A stretch of 36,528 nt of DNA from positions 1 to 36,528 of the forward strand of contig JAFYZZ010000025.1 of NCBI GenBank assembly GCA_017548445.1, given 5' to 3'. Below the pieces are notes generated by a model that had not been told where the DNA came from, ran no database searches, and saw only the letters and a program-made list of their open reading frames with translations. Each line of letters begins with the position of its first letter. Position 1 is the stretch's first letter. This document shows positions 26,087-34,722 of the stretch, in pieces. The translations under genes and the position numbers were made by a program. The stretch is from Bacteroidales bacterium. Its GTDB lineage: Bacteria; Bacteroidota; Bacteroidia; Bacteroidales; UBA932.

Positions 26087-26094
26087 TACCTTTG
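26087..26094 (+). promoter_or_regulatory. -7 box of the UvrD-like helicase gene
   Basis: TACCTTTG matches TAnnTTTG and lies 29 nt before the ATG at 26124. Confidence 0.5.
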
Positions 26095-26123
26095 CCGGTT
26101 GCTACATCAAAGCCCGGGAAGAT

Positions 26124-28271
26124 ATGGAAACCCTCAAGACCCTCCTCAAGGCGCTCACGAAGGACCAGCTGAGCGCCGTACAGACCACGGAAGGCCACGT
26201 CCGCGTCGTCGCGGGCGCCGGCTCCGGCAAGACGCGCACCCTCGTCGCCCGCTACGCCTGCCTCACGGCCGCGCTCGGCGTTCCCCAGTCCGACATCCTC
26301 TGCCTCACCTTCACCAATAAGGCGGCGCAACAGATGCGCAGCCGCATCGCGGCCCTCACGCCCGGCGGGAGCGTGGGGGACTTCGTGACCACGATCCACG
26401 GTTTCTGCGTCAAGTTCCTGCGGGAAGAGATCTACCGTCTGGGTTATCCGCAGAACTACCTCATCTTCGACGAGGAGGATATGAAGACCGTCATGAAAGA
26501 GGTCCTGGAAGAGAACGGAATCGCCCGCCGGAGCGGCATCGTGGGCAACTACCTCGACGAACTGGCCGTCTACAAGGCCGCCACGCCCTACATCGTCCGC
26601 TATGTCATCCCCACGCAGACGCCCGCGGAGGTGCCGCTCCTGGCCCGGATGATCCTGCGCCAGCGCCGCTACTTCGCGCTGGACTTCGACGACCTGCTCT
26701 TCTTCACCCTCCACATACTCAACAACTTCCCGGCCGTGCGCGATCGCTGGCAGCAGCAGTTCCAATATGTGATGGTGGACGAGGTGCAGGATTGCGACAA
26801 GCCGGAGTGGGAGCTGTTCACCATCCTCAGCGGCGGCTACGGCAACCTGTTCATCGTGGGCGACGCCGACCAGGCCATCTATGAATGGAAGGGTGCGCAC
26901 CCCGAGCTATTCGTCGGCTACGCCCCGGACACCGACATCTACCTCAAGGAGAACTTCCGCTCGCTTCCGAACATCGTCGCGCTCTCGGATGCGGTCATCG
27001 GAAACAACAGGAACCGGCTCCCGCGTACGTCCGTGACGATGCGCGGCGCTTCGCATTTCCGGACCACCTGGTACCATTGCCGGAACGAGAAGCTCGAGGC
27101 CGGAAAGCTAGCCGCTTCCTTGAAGGGCCTGCACGAGCGGGAAGGCTTCCGCTGGAGCGATATGGCGGTGCTCTACCGGGCCACCTACCTGTCCCGCGGC
27201 ATCGAGCAGGCGCTGATGGCCGAGAAGGTGCCGTACGTCATCTGGGGCGGGGTGCGTTTCTTCGAGCGCAAGGAGATCAAGGACGCGCTGGCCTACTTGC
27301 GCCTGGTTGCGCTGGACGATGACGTGGCCTTCAAGCGCATCGCCAACGTGCCTTCGCGGAAGATCGGGAAGAAGACGATGGCGCAGCTGCAGGACTATGC
27401 TTCCGCCAGGGGCTGCTCGCTGCTGGCAGCGCTTTCCGGCAGCGGAGTGGCCGCGCGCAACGCCGCTGCCGGGCGTCTGGCGGAGCTGGTGGCGGAAGCC
27501 CGCACGCTGATGGACGCCAGCAGCATCGCCGCCCTGCTGGAATGGCTGCTGGACCGCAGCGGCCTGTTGGAGCAGTACCGCGTGGACACGGAAGAAGAGC
27601 GCTTGGAGAACCTCCAGGAACTGGTGAAGTCGGTCCATCTTTATGAAGAGGACAACCGGAACGAGGAGGACCTGAGCCTGCAGAAGTACCTGCAGGACGT
27701 GGCCCTCTACACCAACGCCGACTATCGCAAGGACGACGACAAGGTGAAGCTGATGACCATCCACCAGGCGAAGGGCCTCGAGTTCCCGGCCGTGTGGATC
27801 TATGGCCTGAACGAGGGCGTCCTGCCCAGCCACCGCACCGTCCGGGAGCGGGGAGAGGCCGGGCTCGAAGAGGAACGGCGCCTGATGTACGTGGCCTGCA
27901 CCCGCGCGATGGACAGGCTGTATTTCTCTGATTCAGAGGGGTTCAACGTACAGAACTCCCTGGCTAAGTACCCCAGCCGCTTCATCCGCGAGGCCCGCGA
28001 CGAGTGCGGCGCGCTGTATGATGTCGAGGGGCCCGTCGGCCCCGAACTATGGAAGGGCACCGACCGCCTGGTCGCCGGGCTCGAGACCCCGGCCCCGTCG
28101 GTCCCGGGCTTTGCCGCCGGCACGCGGGTCCGTCACCCGGTCTTCGGCTCCGGGACTGTCCTCGAATCCGACCCCGACGCCGGCACCGTCCGCGTTCGCT
28201 TCGAAGGCTTCGGCATCCGCCGGATGAACGCGAGCGTGTTGGAAGAATGTCCGGACGGGAGTGAGGGATAA
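26124..28271 (+). CDS. UvrD/PcrA-like superfamily 1A DNA helicase
   Basis: 715-aa 3'-5' helicase. The Q-motif region LTKDQLSAVQ leads to Walker A GAGSGKT (residues 31-37). Motif Ia is LTFTNKAAQQMRSR, motif II DEVQD (219-223), motif III GDADQAIYEWKGA, motif IV VLYRATYLSRGIEQAL, motif V KLMTIHQAKGLEFPAVWI and motif VI EERRLMYVACTRA, so all helicase motifs are complete. The C-terminus holds a PcrA/UvrD-type Tudor-like tail (VRHPVFGSGTVLESDPDAGTVRVRF) that binds RNA polymerase in relatives. A role in repair or replication-transcription conflict is inferred. Bacteroidales carry several paralogues, so no symbol is given. rmuC follows. Confidence 0.94.
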   Translation: METLKTLLKALTKDQLSAVQTTEGHVRVVAGAGSGKTRTLVARYACLTAALGVPQSDILCLTFTNKAAQQMRSRIAALTPGGSVGDFVTTIHGFCVKFLREEIYRLGYPQNYLIFDEEDMKTVMKEVLEENGIARRSGIVGNYLDELAVYKAATPYIVRYVIPTQTPAEVPLLARMILRQRRYFALDFDDLLFFTLHILNNFPAVRDRWQQQFQYVMVDEVQDCDKPEWELFTILSGGYGNLFIVGDADQAIYEWKGAHPELFVGYAPDTDIYLKENFRSLPNIVALSDAVIGNNRNRLPRTSVTMRGASHFRTTWYHCRNEKLEAGKLAASLKGLHEREGFRWSDMAVLYRATYLSRGIEQALMAEKVPYVIWGGVRFFERKEIKDALAYLRLVALDDDVAFKRIANVPSRKIGKKTMAQLQDYASARGCSLLAALSGSGVAARNAAAGRLAELVAEARTLMDASSIAALLEWLLDRSGLLEQYRVDTEEERLENLQELVKSVHLYEEDNRNEEDLSLQKYLQDVALYTNADYRKDDDKVKLMTIHQAKGLEFPAVWIYGLNEGVLPSHRTVRERGEAGLEEERRLMYVACTRAMDRLYFSDSEGFNVQNSLAKYPSRFIREARDECGALYDVEGPVGPELWKGTDRLVAGLETPAPSVPGFAAGTRVRHPVFGSGTVLESDPDAGTVRVRFEGFGIRRMNASVLEECPDGSEG

Positions 28272-28284
28272 AGAAAGAAATTCG

Positions 28285-28292
28285 TATCTTTG
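28285..28292 (+). promoter_or_regulatory. -7 box of rmuC
   Basis: TATCTTTG, an exact match, begins 14 nt after the helicase stop and ends 18 nt before the rmuC ATG at 28311. The in-frame TTG at 28290 lies in it and is not the start. Confidence 0.55.
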
Positions 28293-28310
28293 AAGTATTC
28301 TGTTGAAAGC

Positions 28311-29597
28311 ATGGACACGACCATCATTATCGCCATCGTTGCGGCTGTCGTCATTGTCGCCATCGTCATTGCCTGGATCGTTTCTGCCGGCAAGGCGAAA
28401 GCCGCGCTCTCCATATCCCAGGCCCTTCGAGAAAGCGAGAAGGCGCAGTACGAGCGCGCCATAACCGAATTGAAAGCCGGCCACGAAAAGGCCATGACCG
28501 ACCTGAAAGACGGTCAGGAAAAGGCCATCGAGGCTGCCAAGACAGCCCTTGCTCTGGAAAACGAGAAGATCCTTAAGGAGCGTGAGGAGGCCCTCAAAAA
28601 GGAGGCGGCGGAGACTATGAAGGCCATCACCGGCGGCTTGGACCAGAACATCAAGGATATGAAAGAAGCCTTCGAGGCTCAGAAAAAGTCGCACGTGGAG
28701 GAGAGTTCTTCCATCAAGACACAATTTGCCGAGACCGTCAGGCATCTGAAGGAGCAGACGGAAGCCATCGGCAACCAGGCGGAGGATCTGGCTAAGGCCT
28801 TGAAAGGCCAGAACAAGATGCAGGGCAACTTCGGGGAGACCATCCTGGAGAATATGTTCAAGGACCTCGGGATGCGCGAGGGGCACGATTACGAGTCGGA
28901 GTACTGGCTCCGCGACAAGAACGGGGACCTCATCCGCAACGACGAGACCGGGAAGAAGATGCGCCCGGACTTCGTCCTGCACTTCCCGGATAATACAGAT
29001 ATCCTCATTGATTCCAAGATGTCCCTGACGGCCCTGACGGACTACTTCGCCGCCGAAACGGATGAAGCCCGGGACGAAGCGGCCGCCCGCAACCTCGAGT
29101 CCGTCAAGAACCACGTCAAGGAACTTACCGGCAAGGAGTACCAGAAGTATGTGGTCGACCGCAAGACGCTGGACTATGTCATTATGTTCATTCCGAACTA
29201 CGGTGCCTGGCAGCTGGCGAAGATGAAGGATCCCGACATCTTCTCCTGGGCCTTCGAACGCAATGTCCTCGTTACCACCGAAGAGACGCTGATCCCCTTC
29301 CTTCGGCTGATCCGCAGCGCCTGGGTCCAGAAGGAGCAGATGGAGAACATCGCCGAGATCGTGGACGCCGCCCAGAACATGGTGGAGCGCGTGGCTCTTT
29401 TCTGTGACGAGAACGCCAAGGTGGAGAGCGCCCTGGAGAGTACCTTGAAGAAGTTCAAGGATAACTCCGCCCGCCTCAAGGACAGCAACAAGAGCATTGT
29501 GGGCGCCGCCTGGAAGGCCGTGGACCACGGAATCAAACTGCCGGCGAAACACACGCTCCCTCCTGTCAGCCCGGCGTTGCTGACCGAAGAGGATTGA
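28311..29597 (+). CDS. rmuC: DNA recombination protein RmuC
   Basis: 428-aa RmuC family protein, known to limit inversions at inverted repeats in E. coli and predicted to be a nuclease. An N-terminal membrane helix (MDTTIIIAIVAAVVIVAIVIAWI, residues ~4-24) is followed by a coiled coil to about residue 165 and then the RmuC domain, with the PD-(D/E)xK-like elements MRPDFVLHFPD and ILIDSKMSL. The start ATG at 28311 is itself part of a CATG, one of the rare copies, and two more are inside the gene (28493, 29378). It ends 13 nt before a strong hairpin terminator. Confidence 0.93.
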   Translation: MDTTIIIAIVAAVVIVAIVIAWIVSAGKAKAALSISQALRESEKAQYERAITELKAGHEKAMTDLKDGQEKAIEAAKTALALENEKILKEREEALKKEAAETMKAITGGLDQNIKDMKEAFEAQKKSHVEESSSIKTQFAETVRHLKEQTEAIGNQAEDLAKALKGQNKMQGNFGETILENMFKDLGMREGHDYESEYWLRDKNGDLIRNDETGKKMRPDFVLHFPDNTDILIDSKMSLTALTDYFAAETDEARDEAAARNLESVKNHVKELTGKEYQKYVVDRKTLDYVIMFIPNYGAWQLAKMKDPDIFSWAFERNVLVTTEETLIPFLRLIRSAWVQKEQMENIAEIVDAAQNMVERVALFCDENAKVESALESTLKKFKDNSARLKDSNKSIVGAAWKAVDHGIKLPAKHTLPPVSPALLTEED

Positions 29598-29610
29598 CAG
29601 GATCTGAAAC

Positions 29611-29655
29611 GAAGAAGGCGGCCCGATAAGGCCGCCTTCTTCCGTCTAGTTTTGT
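29611..29655 (+). terminator. Terminator between rmuC and the convergent lipoprotein gene
   Basis: GAAGAAGGCGGCC and GGCCGCCTTCTTC form a perfect 13-bp stem with a 6-nt loop (29611-29642), followed by an interrupted T run (TAGTTTTGTT). It may act in both directions between two convergent genes. Confidence 0.75.
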
Positions 29656-29658
29656 TAA

Positions 29659-30156
29659 TTATTTGTACCTCTGGAAGGTATAAGTTGTTTTGGTCGTCGT
29701 GCCGAGGAGGGTTTCTTCCTGACAGATGGAGAGGGTCTTGTCGTCCAGTTGCAGGACGTCGAAGGTGCCGTTCAGGATCATATTGTAGGTGAGCAGCTCG
29801 TCCGAGAGCCAGATCCGCTTGTTGAAGCTGATCTTCTTCTGGTCCTGGTTGTAGGTGAAGGTGACCGCATCCACGTCCACGTCGTCGAGGTCCAGGTCGG
29901 TGAAGCTGCCTTTCTTCGCGATGGCGTGCGGGAAGGGGAACTCCGAAAGAGCCAGATAGAAATGGACGCCGGAATAGTCGACACTCTGGGGGACGATTTC
30001 TCCGTTGGCGTACTGGAAGACTTCAGTCTTGTTCTTCAACATCCAGATTCCGTATAAGGCTCCCGTCTCGTCGCCGGTATGTGGAACGCCGTTTTCGCAG
30101 GAAACGAACAGGGCTGCCAGGCAGGCCAGGATTGCCGCAAACTTGAACTTCTTCAT
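29659..30156 (-). CDS. Small lipoprotein, lipocalin-like
   Basis: 165-aa predicted lipoprotein. The signal peptide ends in FVSC with Cys20 lipidated. The mature part begins with TGALYGIWMLKNKTEVFQY, the G-x-W strand opening typical of lipocalin-like proteins of Bacteroidota, followed by alternating strands (AVTFTYNQDQKKISFNKRIWL, GTFDVLQLDDKTLSIC, TKTTYTFQRYK). The ligand and role are unknown. It lies downstream of the carboxylesterase gene on the same strand with a 49-nt A/T-rich gap. No clear promoter was found in that gap. Confidence 0.7.
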   Translation of the reverse strand: MKKFKFAAILACLAALFVSCENGVPHTGDETGALYGIWMLKNKTEVFQYANGEIVPQSVDYSGVHFYLALSEFPFPHAIAKKGSFTDLDLDDVDVDAVTFTYNQDQKKISFNKRIWLSDELLTYNMILNGTFDVLQLDDKTLSICQEETLLGTTTKTTYTFQRYK

Positions 30157-30205
30157 AACAATTTGTTTTTAGATTTACGGATTCGCTTCAATTTCCGTTC
30201 CAGTG

Positions 30206-31690
30206 TCACTTGATGGGCTTGCCCATTTCGGAGGCCTCGGCGTCGGAGGAGTCGAGCTTGAAGAGCATAAAGTTGTCGTTCTCCTTGGTGCAGGGAGTCC
30301 ACTCGCCGCCGTCCGGGCCGTTGGGGTCGCTGTATTTCGCGAAGTTGGTCCAGGCGGTGATCATCTTCTCGGAGAGGTCCCAGTCGCCTTTCGTCCAGGG
30401 ACGCCAGCAATGCTGGAGCGACTTGAACACGAACCACAGGTCCGAAGAGTGGAAGGCGCCCTTGAGCCGGTCCTCGGGGTGGGAGCCGTCGTCCGGAAGC
30501 GGACGGGCGAACTCGTAGGCCCAGGCCTTGTTGCCCTTTTCCTGGCGGTCGGCGCAGAAGGCGGCGATGCCCTCCGACATATCCGCCATATCGTTGAGGG
30601 TGTAGCCGATCATATACGGGACGTCGGCCAGGGAGCCGTCCGCCGCGGCGTCGTCAAACACCTTGACGGACACGTAGCCGTCGATGATGGGCGTGATGGT
30701 GATGCCGGGGTTGCCGGTGGCGGAGGTATAGAGGGCAGAGGCCGCGTGGGCGGCGTCCGTGGCGGCAGAGCGCATCTTCCTGAGGTCGGTCAGGCCGGCC
30801 CAGTCCATCACGGCTTTCGCTTCCGCCTCGGCTTCCTGGAGGGTCTGGCCGCCGAACATCATCTTGATCATAGAAGGAGGGACGGCCGGGCCTGCGGCCA
30901 GGCTGAACTGCTGGTTCTTGACGACGTTCAGGCCGTTGGCGCTCATAATGACGGCCTTGTGGAAATACGGCTTGGCCAGCGGCGATGCGCAGAGGGTCCT
31001 GACGCTGCCGCCGCCCGCGCTCTGGCCGAAGATCATCACGTTGTCGGGGTCGCCGCCGAATTGGGCGATGTTGTTCTTTACCCACTTCAGGGACTCGATC
31101 TGGTCCAGGATGCCGTAATTGCCGGATACGCCGTGCGGGCTCTCGGCCGAGAGTTCGGGATGAGCCATAAAGCCGAAGATGCCGAGTCGGTAGTTGATGG
31201 ACACCAGGACGACGTCCCGGGCGGCCCATTCCTGCGCGTCGAACTCGGGCTCCGAGCCCCAGCCTTCGCGGTAGCCGCCGCCGTGGATCCACACCGCCAC
31301 GGGGGCCTTGCGGTCCGTCTGGCCAGGATATTTGGTCCACACGTTCAGGTACAGGCAGTCTTCGCTGCACTGCTTCTCTTCGCCGTATCCCCACTCCGTG
31401 AAGTAGTTACCCGGGTAATGCACGGCCTGATAGCTCGGGTGGCCGAATTCATCGGCCTTAAGGACGTCTTCCCACGGCTGTACGGGCTGTGGCTCTTTCC
31501 ACCGCAGGTCTCCGACGGGAGGCGCGGCATAGGGGATTCCCCTGAAAACGAAAACGCCGTCCAGGTCGGCGGTGACGCCCTGGACCTGGCCCCCCTCGAT
31601 GTTCAGGACAGGGCTGAGTTTTTCCGAAGTGTTGTTGCACGCGGCGAACGCCATCGCCGCGGCGAGGATAGCGAAGATTCTGAGTTTCAT
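30206..31690 (-). CDS. Type-B carboxylesterase lipoprotein
   Basis: 494-aa alpha/beta hydrolase of the carboxylesterase type B (cholinesterase-like) family, CE10-like in carbohydrate annotation. The lipoprotein signal ends in FAAC (Cys18). The family marks FRGIPYAAPPVGDLRW, SEDCLYLNVW (disulfide-region), IHGGGYREG (oxyanion hole) and nucleophile Ser224 in FGQSAGGGS are present. The catalytic His is probably in GAFHSSDLWFVF. It hydrolyses carboxylic esters; the substrate is unknown. It is exported and probably anchored in the outer membrane. It lies 16 nt after rubrerythrin on the same strand, so co-transcription is likely. Confidence 0.9.
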   Translation of the reverse strand: MKLRIFAILAAAMAFAACNNTSEKLSPVLNIEGGQVQGVTADLDGVFVFRGIPYAAPPVGDLRWKEPQPVQPWEDVLKADEFGHPSYQAVHYPGNYFTEWGYGEEKQCSEDCLYLNVWTKYPGQTDRKAPVAVWIHGGGYREGWGSEPEFDAQEWAARDVVLVSINYRLGIFGFMAHPELSAESPHGVSGNYGILDQIESLKWVKNNIAQFGGDPDNVMIFGQSAGGGSVRTLCASPLAKPYFHKAVIMSANGLNVVKNQQFSLAAGPAVPPSMIKMMFGGQTLQEAEAEAKAVMDWAGLTDLRKMRSAATDAAHAASALYTSATGNPGITITPIIDGYVSVKVFDDAAADGSLADVPYMIGYTLNDMADMSEGIAAFCADRQEKGNKAWAYEFARPLPDDGSHPEDRLKGAFHSSDLWFVFKSLQHCWRPWTKGDWDLSEKMITAWTNFAKYSDPNGPDGGEWTPCTKENDNFMLFKLDSSDAEASEMGKPIK

Positions 31691-31706
31691 AATATAGTGC
31701 GGTTGA

Positions 31707-32249
31707 TCAGAAGTTGTCCATATGGACCTCGAAATAGGACTGCGGATGGGCGCAGGTGGGGCAGATCTCGGGGGCTTTGGTGCCCACGACGATGTGGCCG
31801 CAGTTGCGGCACTCCCATACCTTCACCTCGCTCTTTTCGAAGACGGCGGCGGCCTCCACATTCTTCAGGAGCGCGCGGTAGCGCTCCTCGTGGCGCTTCT
31901 CGATGGCGGCCACCAGGCGGAACTTCTCGGCCAGTTCTTGGAAACCTTCCTCTTCCGCCGTCTTGGCGAAGCCCTCATACATATCCGTCCATTCGTAATT
32001 CTCGCCCTCGGCGGCGTCCAGCAGGTTCTGCGCCGTGGTTCCGACACCGTCGTGCAGTTCCTTGTACCACAGTTTGGCGTGCTCCTTCTCATTGTCGGCC
32101 GTCTTCAGGAACAGCTCGGCGATCTGCTCGAACCCGTCCTTCTTTGCCTTGGATGCGAAATAGGTGTATTTGTTGCGAGCCATCGACTCGCCGGCGAAAG
32201 CCGCCTCCAGATTTTTCCCGGTCTGGGTACCGGCATATTTGTTGGCCAT
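31707..32249 (-). CDS. rbr: Rubrerythrin
   Basis: 180-aa peroxide-reducing protein of anaerobes. The N-terminal four-helix bundle carries the diiron ligands: E21 in [10 protein letters not shown]54/H57 in NEKEHAKLW, and a second ExxH (E117, H120) in EKRHEERY. The C-terminal rubredoxin domain binds one iron through C147, C150, C163 and C166. The start is placed at ATG 32249 ([14 protein letters not shown]), which matches rubrerythrin N-termini; a further upstream ATG at 32297 would add 16 unrelated residues. The presence of this enzyme supports an anaerobic, oxygen-tolerant lifestyle. Confidence 0.95.
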   Translation of the reverse strand: MANKYAGTQTGKNLEAAFAGESMARNKYTYFASKAKKDGFEQIAELFLKTADNEKEHAKLWYKELHDGVGTTAQNLLDAAEGENYEWTDMYEGFAKTAEEEGFQELAEKFRLVAAIEKRHEERYRALLKNVEAAAVFEKSEVKVWECRNCGHIVVGTKAPEICPTCAHPQSYFEVHMDNF

Positions 32250-32274
32250 AATCTTGTTGGTTATATAAAGCATA

Positions 32275-32282
32275 CCAAGATA
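32275..32282 (-). promoter_or_regulatory. Probable promoter of rubrerythrin
   Basis: Reverse-strand TATCTTGG (one mismatch to TAnnTTTG) lies 25 nt before the ATG, with a TTG exactly 20 nt further upstream (32303-32305), giving a reasonable -33/-7 pair. Confidence 0.4.
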
Positions 32283-32325
32283 CGCATTTTCTTCCATCCG
32301 TCCAACGCGATTCGTGAAGATTCCG

Positions 32326-32333
32326 TATCTTTA
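32326..32333 (+). promoter_or_regulatory. -7 box of the MATE gene
   Basis: TATCTTTA, one mismatch from TAnnTTTG, ends 7 nt before the ATG at 32341. It argues against the in-frame GTG at 32314 as start. Confidence 0.45.
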
Positions 32334-32340
32334 CACTCGT

Positions 32341-33672
32341 ATGGAGATTGCGCTGGACGGCCATTACGGGTACAGGAGGTTGATGGTTTCCTCCGTTCCC
32401 TGCATTCTGATGATGCTCGTGGAGAGCATCTACGGCGTCGTGGACGGCCTGTTCGTTTCGAATTTCGTGGGGAAGTCGGCCTTCGCCGCGCTGAACATCA
32501 TCTGGCCGGCCGTGATGCTGGTGGGTGCGCTCGGACTGATGGTGGGTACGGGCGGGTCGGCGCTGGTGTCCAAGACGATGGGCGAGGGCGACCGGGACCG
32601 GGCCGAAGCCATCTTCAGTATGCTCGTCCGCTTCACGGTGATCCTGTCCCTGGTGTTTATGGTGCCGCTGCTGGTGTTTATGGAACCGCTGGCCCGGCTG
32701 CTCGGGGCGGAAGGGGAGACCGTGCACCTGTGCGTCGTGTACGGAAGCATCTGCACGCTGGGATTGCCGACGTATATGCTGCAGCTGTGTTTCCAGTCGT
32801 TTTATATGACTGCCGAAAGGCCGCAGCTCGGGACGGTGATGTCGATCGTCGGAGCCGTGACGAATATGGTGCTGGATGCGCTGTTCATCGTGGTGTTCCG
32901 ATGGGGGTTGGCTGGCGCGGCGGCGGCGACGACGATCGCCAGCAGCGTGAGCGGAATCTTCCCGCTGTGGTATTTCTCCAGCCGCCGCAACCGCAGTTCG
33001 CTCCACCTCGTCCATTCCGCCCTTGAACGGGGACCTCTCCTGAAGGCGTGCGGAAACGGCCTGTCCGAATATGTCGGCAATATTTCCTGGAACATCCTCG
33101 CCATCTGCTATAACCTGCAGCTGCTCAGGATGATGGGAGAGAACGGGGTGGCGGCCTATGCGGTGCTGCTCTATTACGGATACGTCTTCGCTTCCGTCTT
33201 CTTCGGATTCAACATCACGGTCACGCCGGTCATCGGCTACAACTACGGGGCGGGGGACAAGGGCGAACTGAAGAGCCTGCTCAGGCATTCGGCTACCCTG
33301 CTTCTGGCGCTCGGGTTCCTGATGACCTTGATCTCGGAACTGTCCGCCGGCCCCGCCGCGCGGCTGTTCGTAGGTTATGATCCTGAGCTGGCGGCCCTTA
33401 CGAAGCACGCCATCCGGCTGTATATGCTGAGCTTCTTCATCGCCGGATTCAACCTGTTCATCTCGGCATGGTTCACGGGACTGGGCAACGGCAAGGTCTC
33501 CGCCGTGGTGTCTTTCGTACGGAACCTCGTCTTCGAGCTGGGATTCGTCTTCCTGCTGCCCACGCTCCTGGGCCCGGACGGCATCTGGCTGGCCGTGGAT
33601 GCCGCCGACCTGTGCTGCCTCCTGCTCGGCGTCACGCTCATCCTGGCCTGCCGCAAGCGTTACGGGTATTAA
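32341..33672 (+). CDS. MATE family efflux transporter
   Basis: 443-aa polytopic protein with about twelve hydrophobic helices in two halves. MATE hallmarks are SIYGVVDGLFVSNFVG in helix 1-2, GLMVGTGGSALVSKTMGEGD after helix 2, and the second-half copy FNITVTPVIGYNYGAGDKGE. Such proteins expel cationic compounds using sodium or proton gradients; the substrate is unknown. The start was set at ATG 32341 because the upstream GTG overlaps the promoter. It holds the single CATG (33467) found outside korA-rmuC. It is convergent with the HD gene, with 5 nt between them. Confidence 0.9.
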   Translation: MEIALDGHYGYRRLMVSSVPCILMMLVESIYGVVDGLFVSNFVGKSAFAALNIIWPAVMLVGALGLMVGTGGSALVSKTMGEGDRDRAEAIFSMLVRFTVILSLVFMVPLLVFMEPLARLLGAEGETVHLCVVYGSICTLGLPTYMLQLCFQSFYMTAERPQLGTVMSIVGAVTNMVLDALFIVVFRWGLAGAAAATTIASSVSGIFPLWYFSSRRNRSSLHLVHSALERGPLLKACGNGLSEYVGNISWNILAICYNLQLLRMMGENGVAAYAVLLYYGYVFASVFFGFNITVTPVIGYNYGAGDKGELKSLLRHSATLLLALGFLMTLISELSAGPAARLFVGYDPELAALTKHAIRLYMLSFFIAGFNLFISAWFTGLGNGKVSAVVSFVRNLVFELGFVFLLPTLLGPDGIWLAVDAADLCCLLLGVTLILACRKRYGY

Positions 33673-33677
33673 TCTGA

Positions 33678-34274
33678 TTATTCCTCCGGCAGGTTGCCCT
33701 TGCAGATCTGGTCGCGGATGATACCGTCGGTGACTTCGAAGAGCGCCTCGGAGCCGACGCGGGTCTTGCGCTGGCGCCCGTAGACCTGGGCGGCCGTGAC
33801 GCCGTGTGCCTTCCAGTCGGCGCCGTCGTTGCTGTTGTTGAGCAGCAGGGGCTGGAGGTTGTCCAGCGAATGGGCGAATCGGGCCTCGGGGCTGCTCCAG
33901 TTCTCGAATTCGTCGAACAGGGCAGTCAGTTCCGCCTTCTGGTCGTCGGGCAGTAGGGAGAAGATCCGCTCCTTGGCCGCGTCCTCGCGCGCCTGCTGCG
34001 TCTTCAGACCCTCCGGGTCGTAGGCGTAGGTGTCGCCGGCGTCAATCTCCACGATGTCGTGGATCAGGCACATCATCATCGCTTTCGCGACGTCCACCGG
34101 CTCGTTGGCGTAGTCTTTCAGCAGCCAGGCCATCACGGCCATATGCCAGGCGTGCTCGGCGTCGTTCTCCGCGCGCCCGTGGCCCGACAGGTGCGTCTGC
34201 CGGAAGATGTTCTTCTCCTTGTCGATCTCCAGGATGAAATCCAGCTGCCGCCTCAGGCGTTCGTCCTTGCTCAT
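33678..34274 (-). CDS. HD-domain phosphohydrolase (YfbR/HDDC2-like)
   Basis: 198-aa HD-domain protein. The metal ligands are H41 (AENDAEHAWH), the H72-D73 pair (CLIHDIVEIDAGD) and a later Asp in FAHSLDNLQPLLLN. Order and spacing match the YfbR/HDDC2 group, which dephosphorylates deoxynucleoside 5'-monophosphates. The enzyme's precise substrate is inferred from the family. The start ATG at 34274 overlaps the ridA stop in an ATGA, so the pair is translationally coupled and the ATG at 34289 is unlikely to be used. Confidence 0.88.
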   Translation of the reverse strand: MSKDERLRRQLDFILEIDKEKNIFRQTHLSGHGRAENDAEHAWHMAVMAWLLKDYANEPVDVAKAMMMCLIHDIVEIDAGDTYAYDPEGLKTQQAREDAAKERIFSLLPDDQKAELTALFDEFENWSSPEARFAHSLDNLQPLLLNNSNDGADWKAHGVTAAQVYGRQRKTRVGSEALFEVTDGIIRDQICKGNLPEE

Positions 34275-34648
34275 CGTGCGGCGATGCATTCGATTTCCAC
34301 CAGGGCGCCTTTCGGCAGGGTCTTGACGGCGATGGCGCTCCGGGCGGGGAAGGGGGCGGTGAAGAACTGGGCGTACACTTCGTTCATCGCGGCGAAATCG
34401 GCCATATCGGCCAGGAAGACCGTCGTCTTCACGACGTTGCCGAGGCCCAGCCCGGCCGCCTCCAGGATGGCCTTCGCATTGGTCAGGCTCTGGCGCGTCT
34501 GCTCTTTAATTCCGCCCTCGGGGAATGCTCCCGTGGCCGGGTCGATGGGCAGCTGCCCGGAAACGAATACGATGCCGGCGCCGCTGTCGATGGCCTGGCT
34601 GTACGGCCCGATGGCCGCCGGGGCCTTATCTGTCTGGATTGCTTTCAT
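34271..34648 (-). CDS. ridA: Reactive intermediate deaminase RidA
   Basis: 125-aa RidA/YjgF protein that hydrolyses enamine/imine intermediates released by PLP enzymes such as threonine dehydratase. The signatures APAAIGPYSQAI, VFVSGQLPIDPATG, NVVKTTVFLADMADF and the active-site Arg103 (PARSAIAV) with Glu120 (VEIECIA) are all in place. Length is normal. It is first in a two-gene unit with the HD phosphohydrolase and is divergent from the secreted esterase. Confidence 0.95.
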   Translation of the reverse strand: MKAIQTDKAPAAIGPYSQAIDSGAGIVFVSGQLPIDPATGAFPEGGIKEQTRQSLTNAKAILEAAGLGLGNVVKTTVFLADMADFAAMNEVYAQFFTAPFPARSAIAVKTLPKGALVEIECIAAR

Positions 34649-34662
34649 ATTCTTTTTTTCTT

Positions 34663-34692
34663 CAAAGATACGTTAAAGAAACAATATCTTTC
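34663..34692. promoter_or_regulatory. Divergent promoters of ridA and the esterase
   Basis: CAAAGATA (34663-34670, reverse-strand TATCTTTG) and TATCTTTC (34685-34692) form an inverted repeat with a 14-nt spacer. The first is an exact -7 box 14 nt before ridA. The second has one mismatch and lies 30 nt before the esterase ATG. Confidence 0.5.
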
Positions 34693-34722
34693 GTATATTG
34701 CAGACTATAAAAATCCAGTATT

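Noticed and set aside
26124..29597. Helicase plus RmuC as a possible defence system
   Set aside because: Both are common housekeeping repair proteins with full family features, each has its own promoter box, and no accessory effector gene is next to them.
32250..32297. N-terminal 16-residue extension of rubrerythrin from ATG 32297
   Set aside because: It spans the likely promoter, and family N-termini begin at the [14 protein letters not shown] position.
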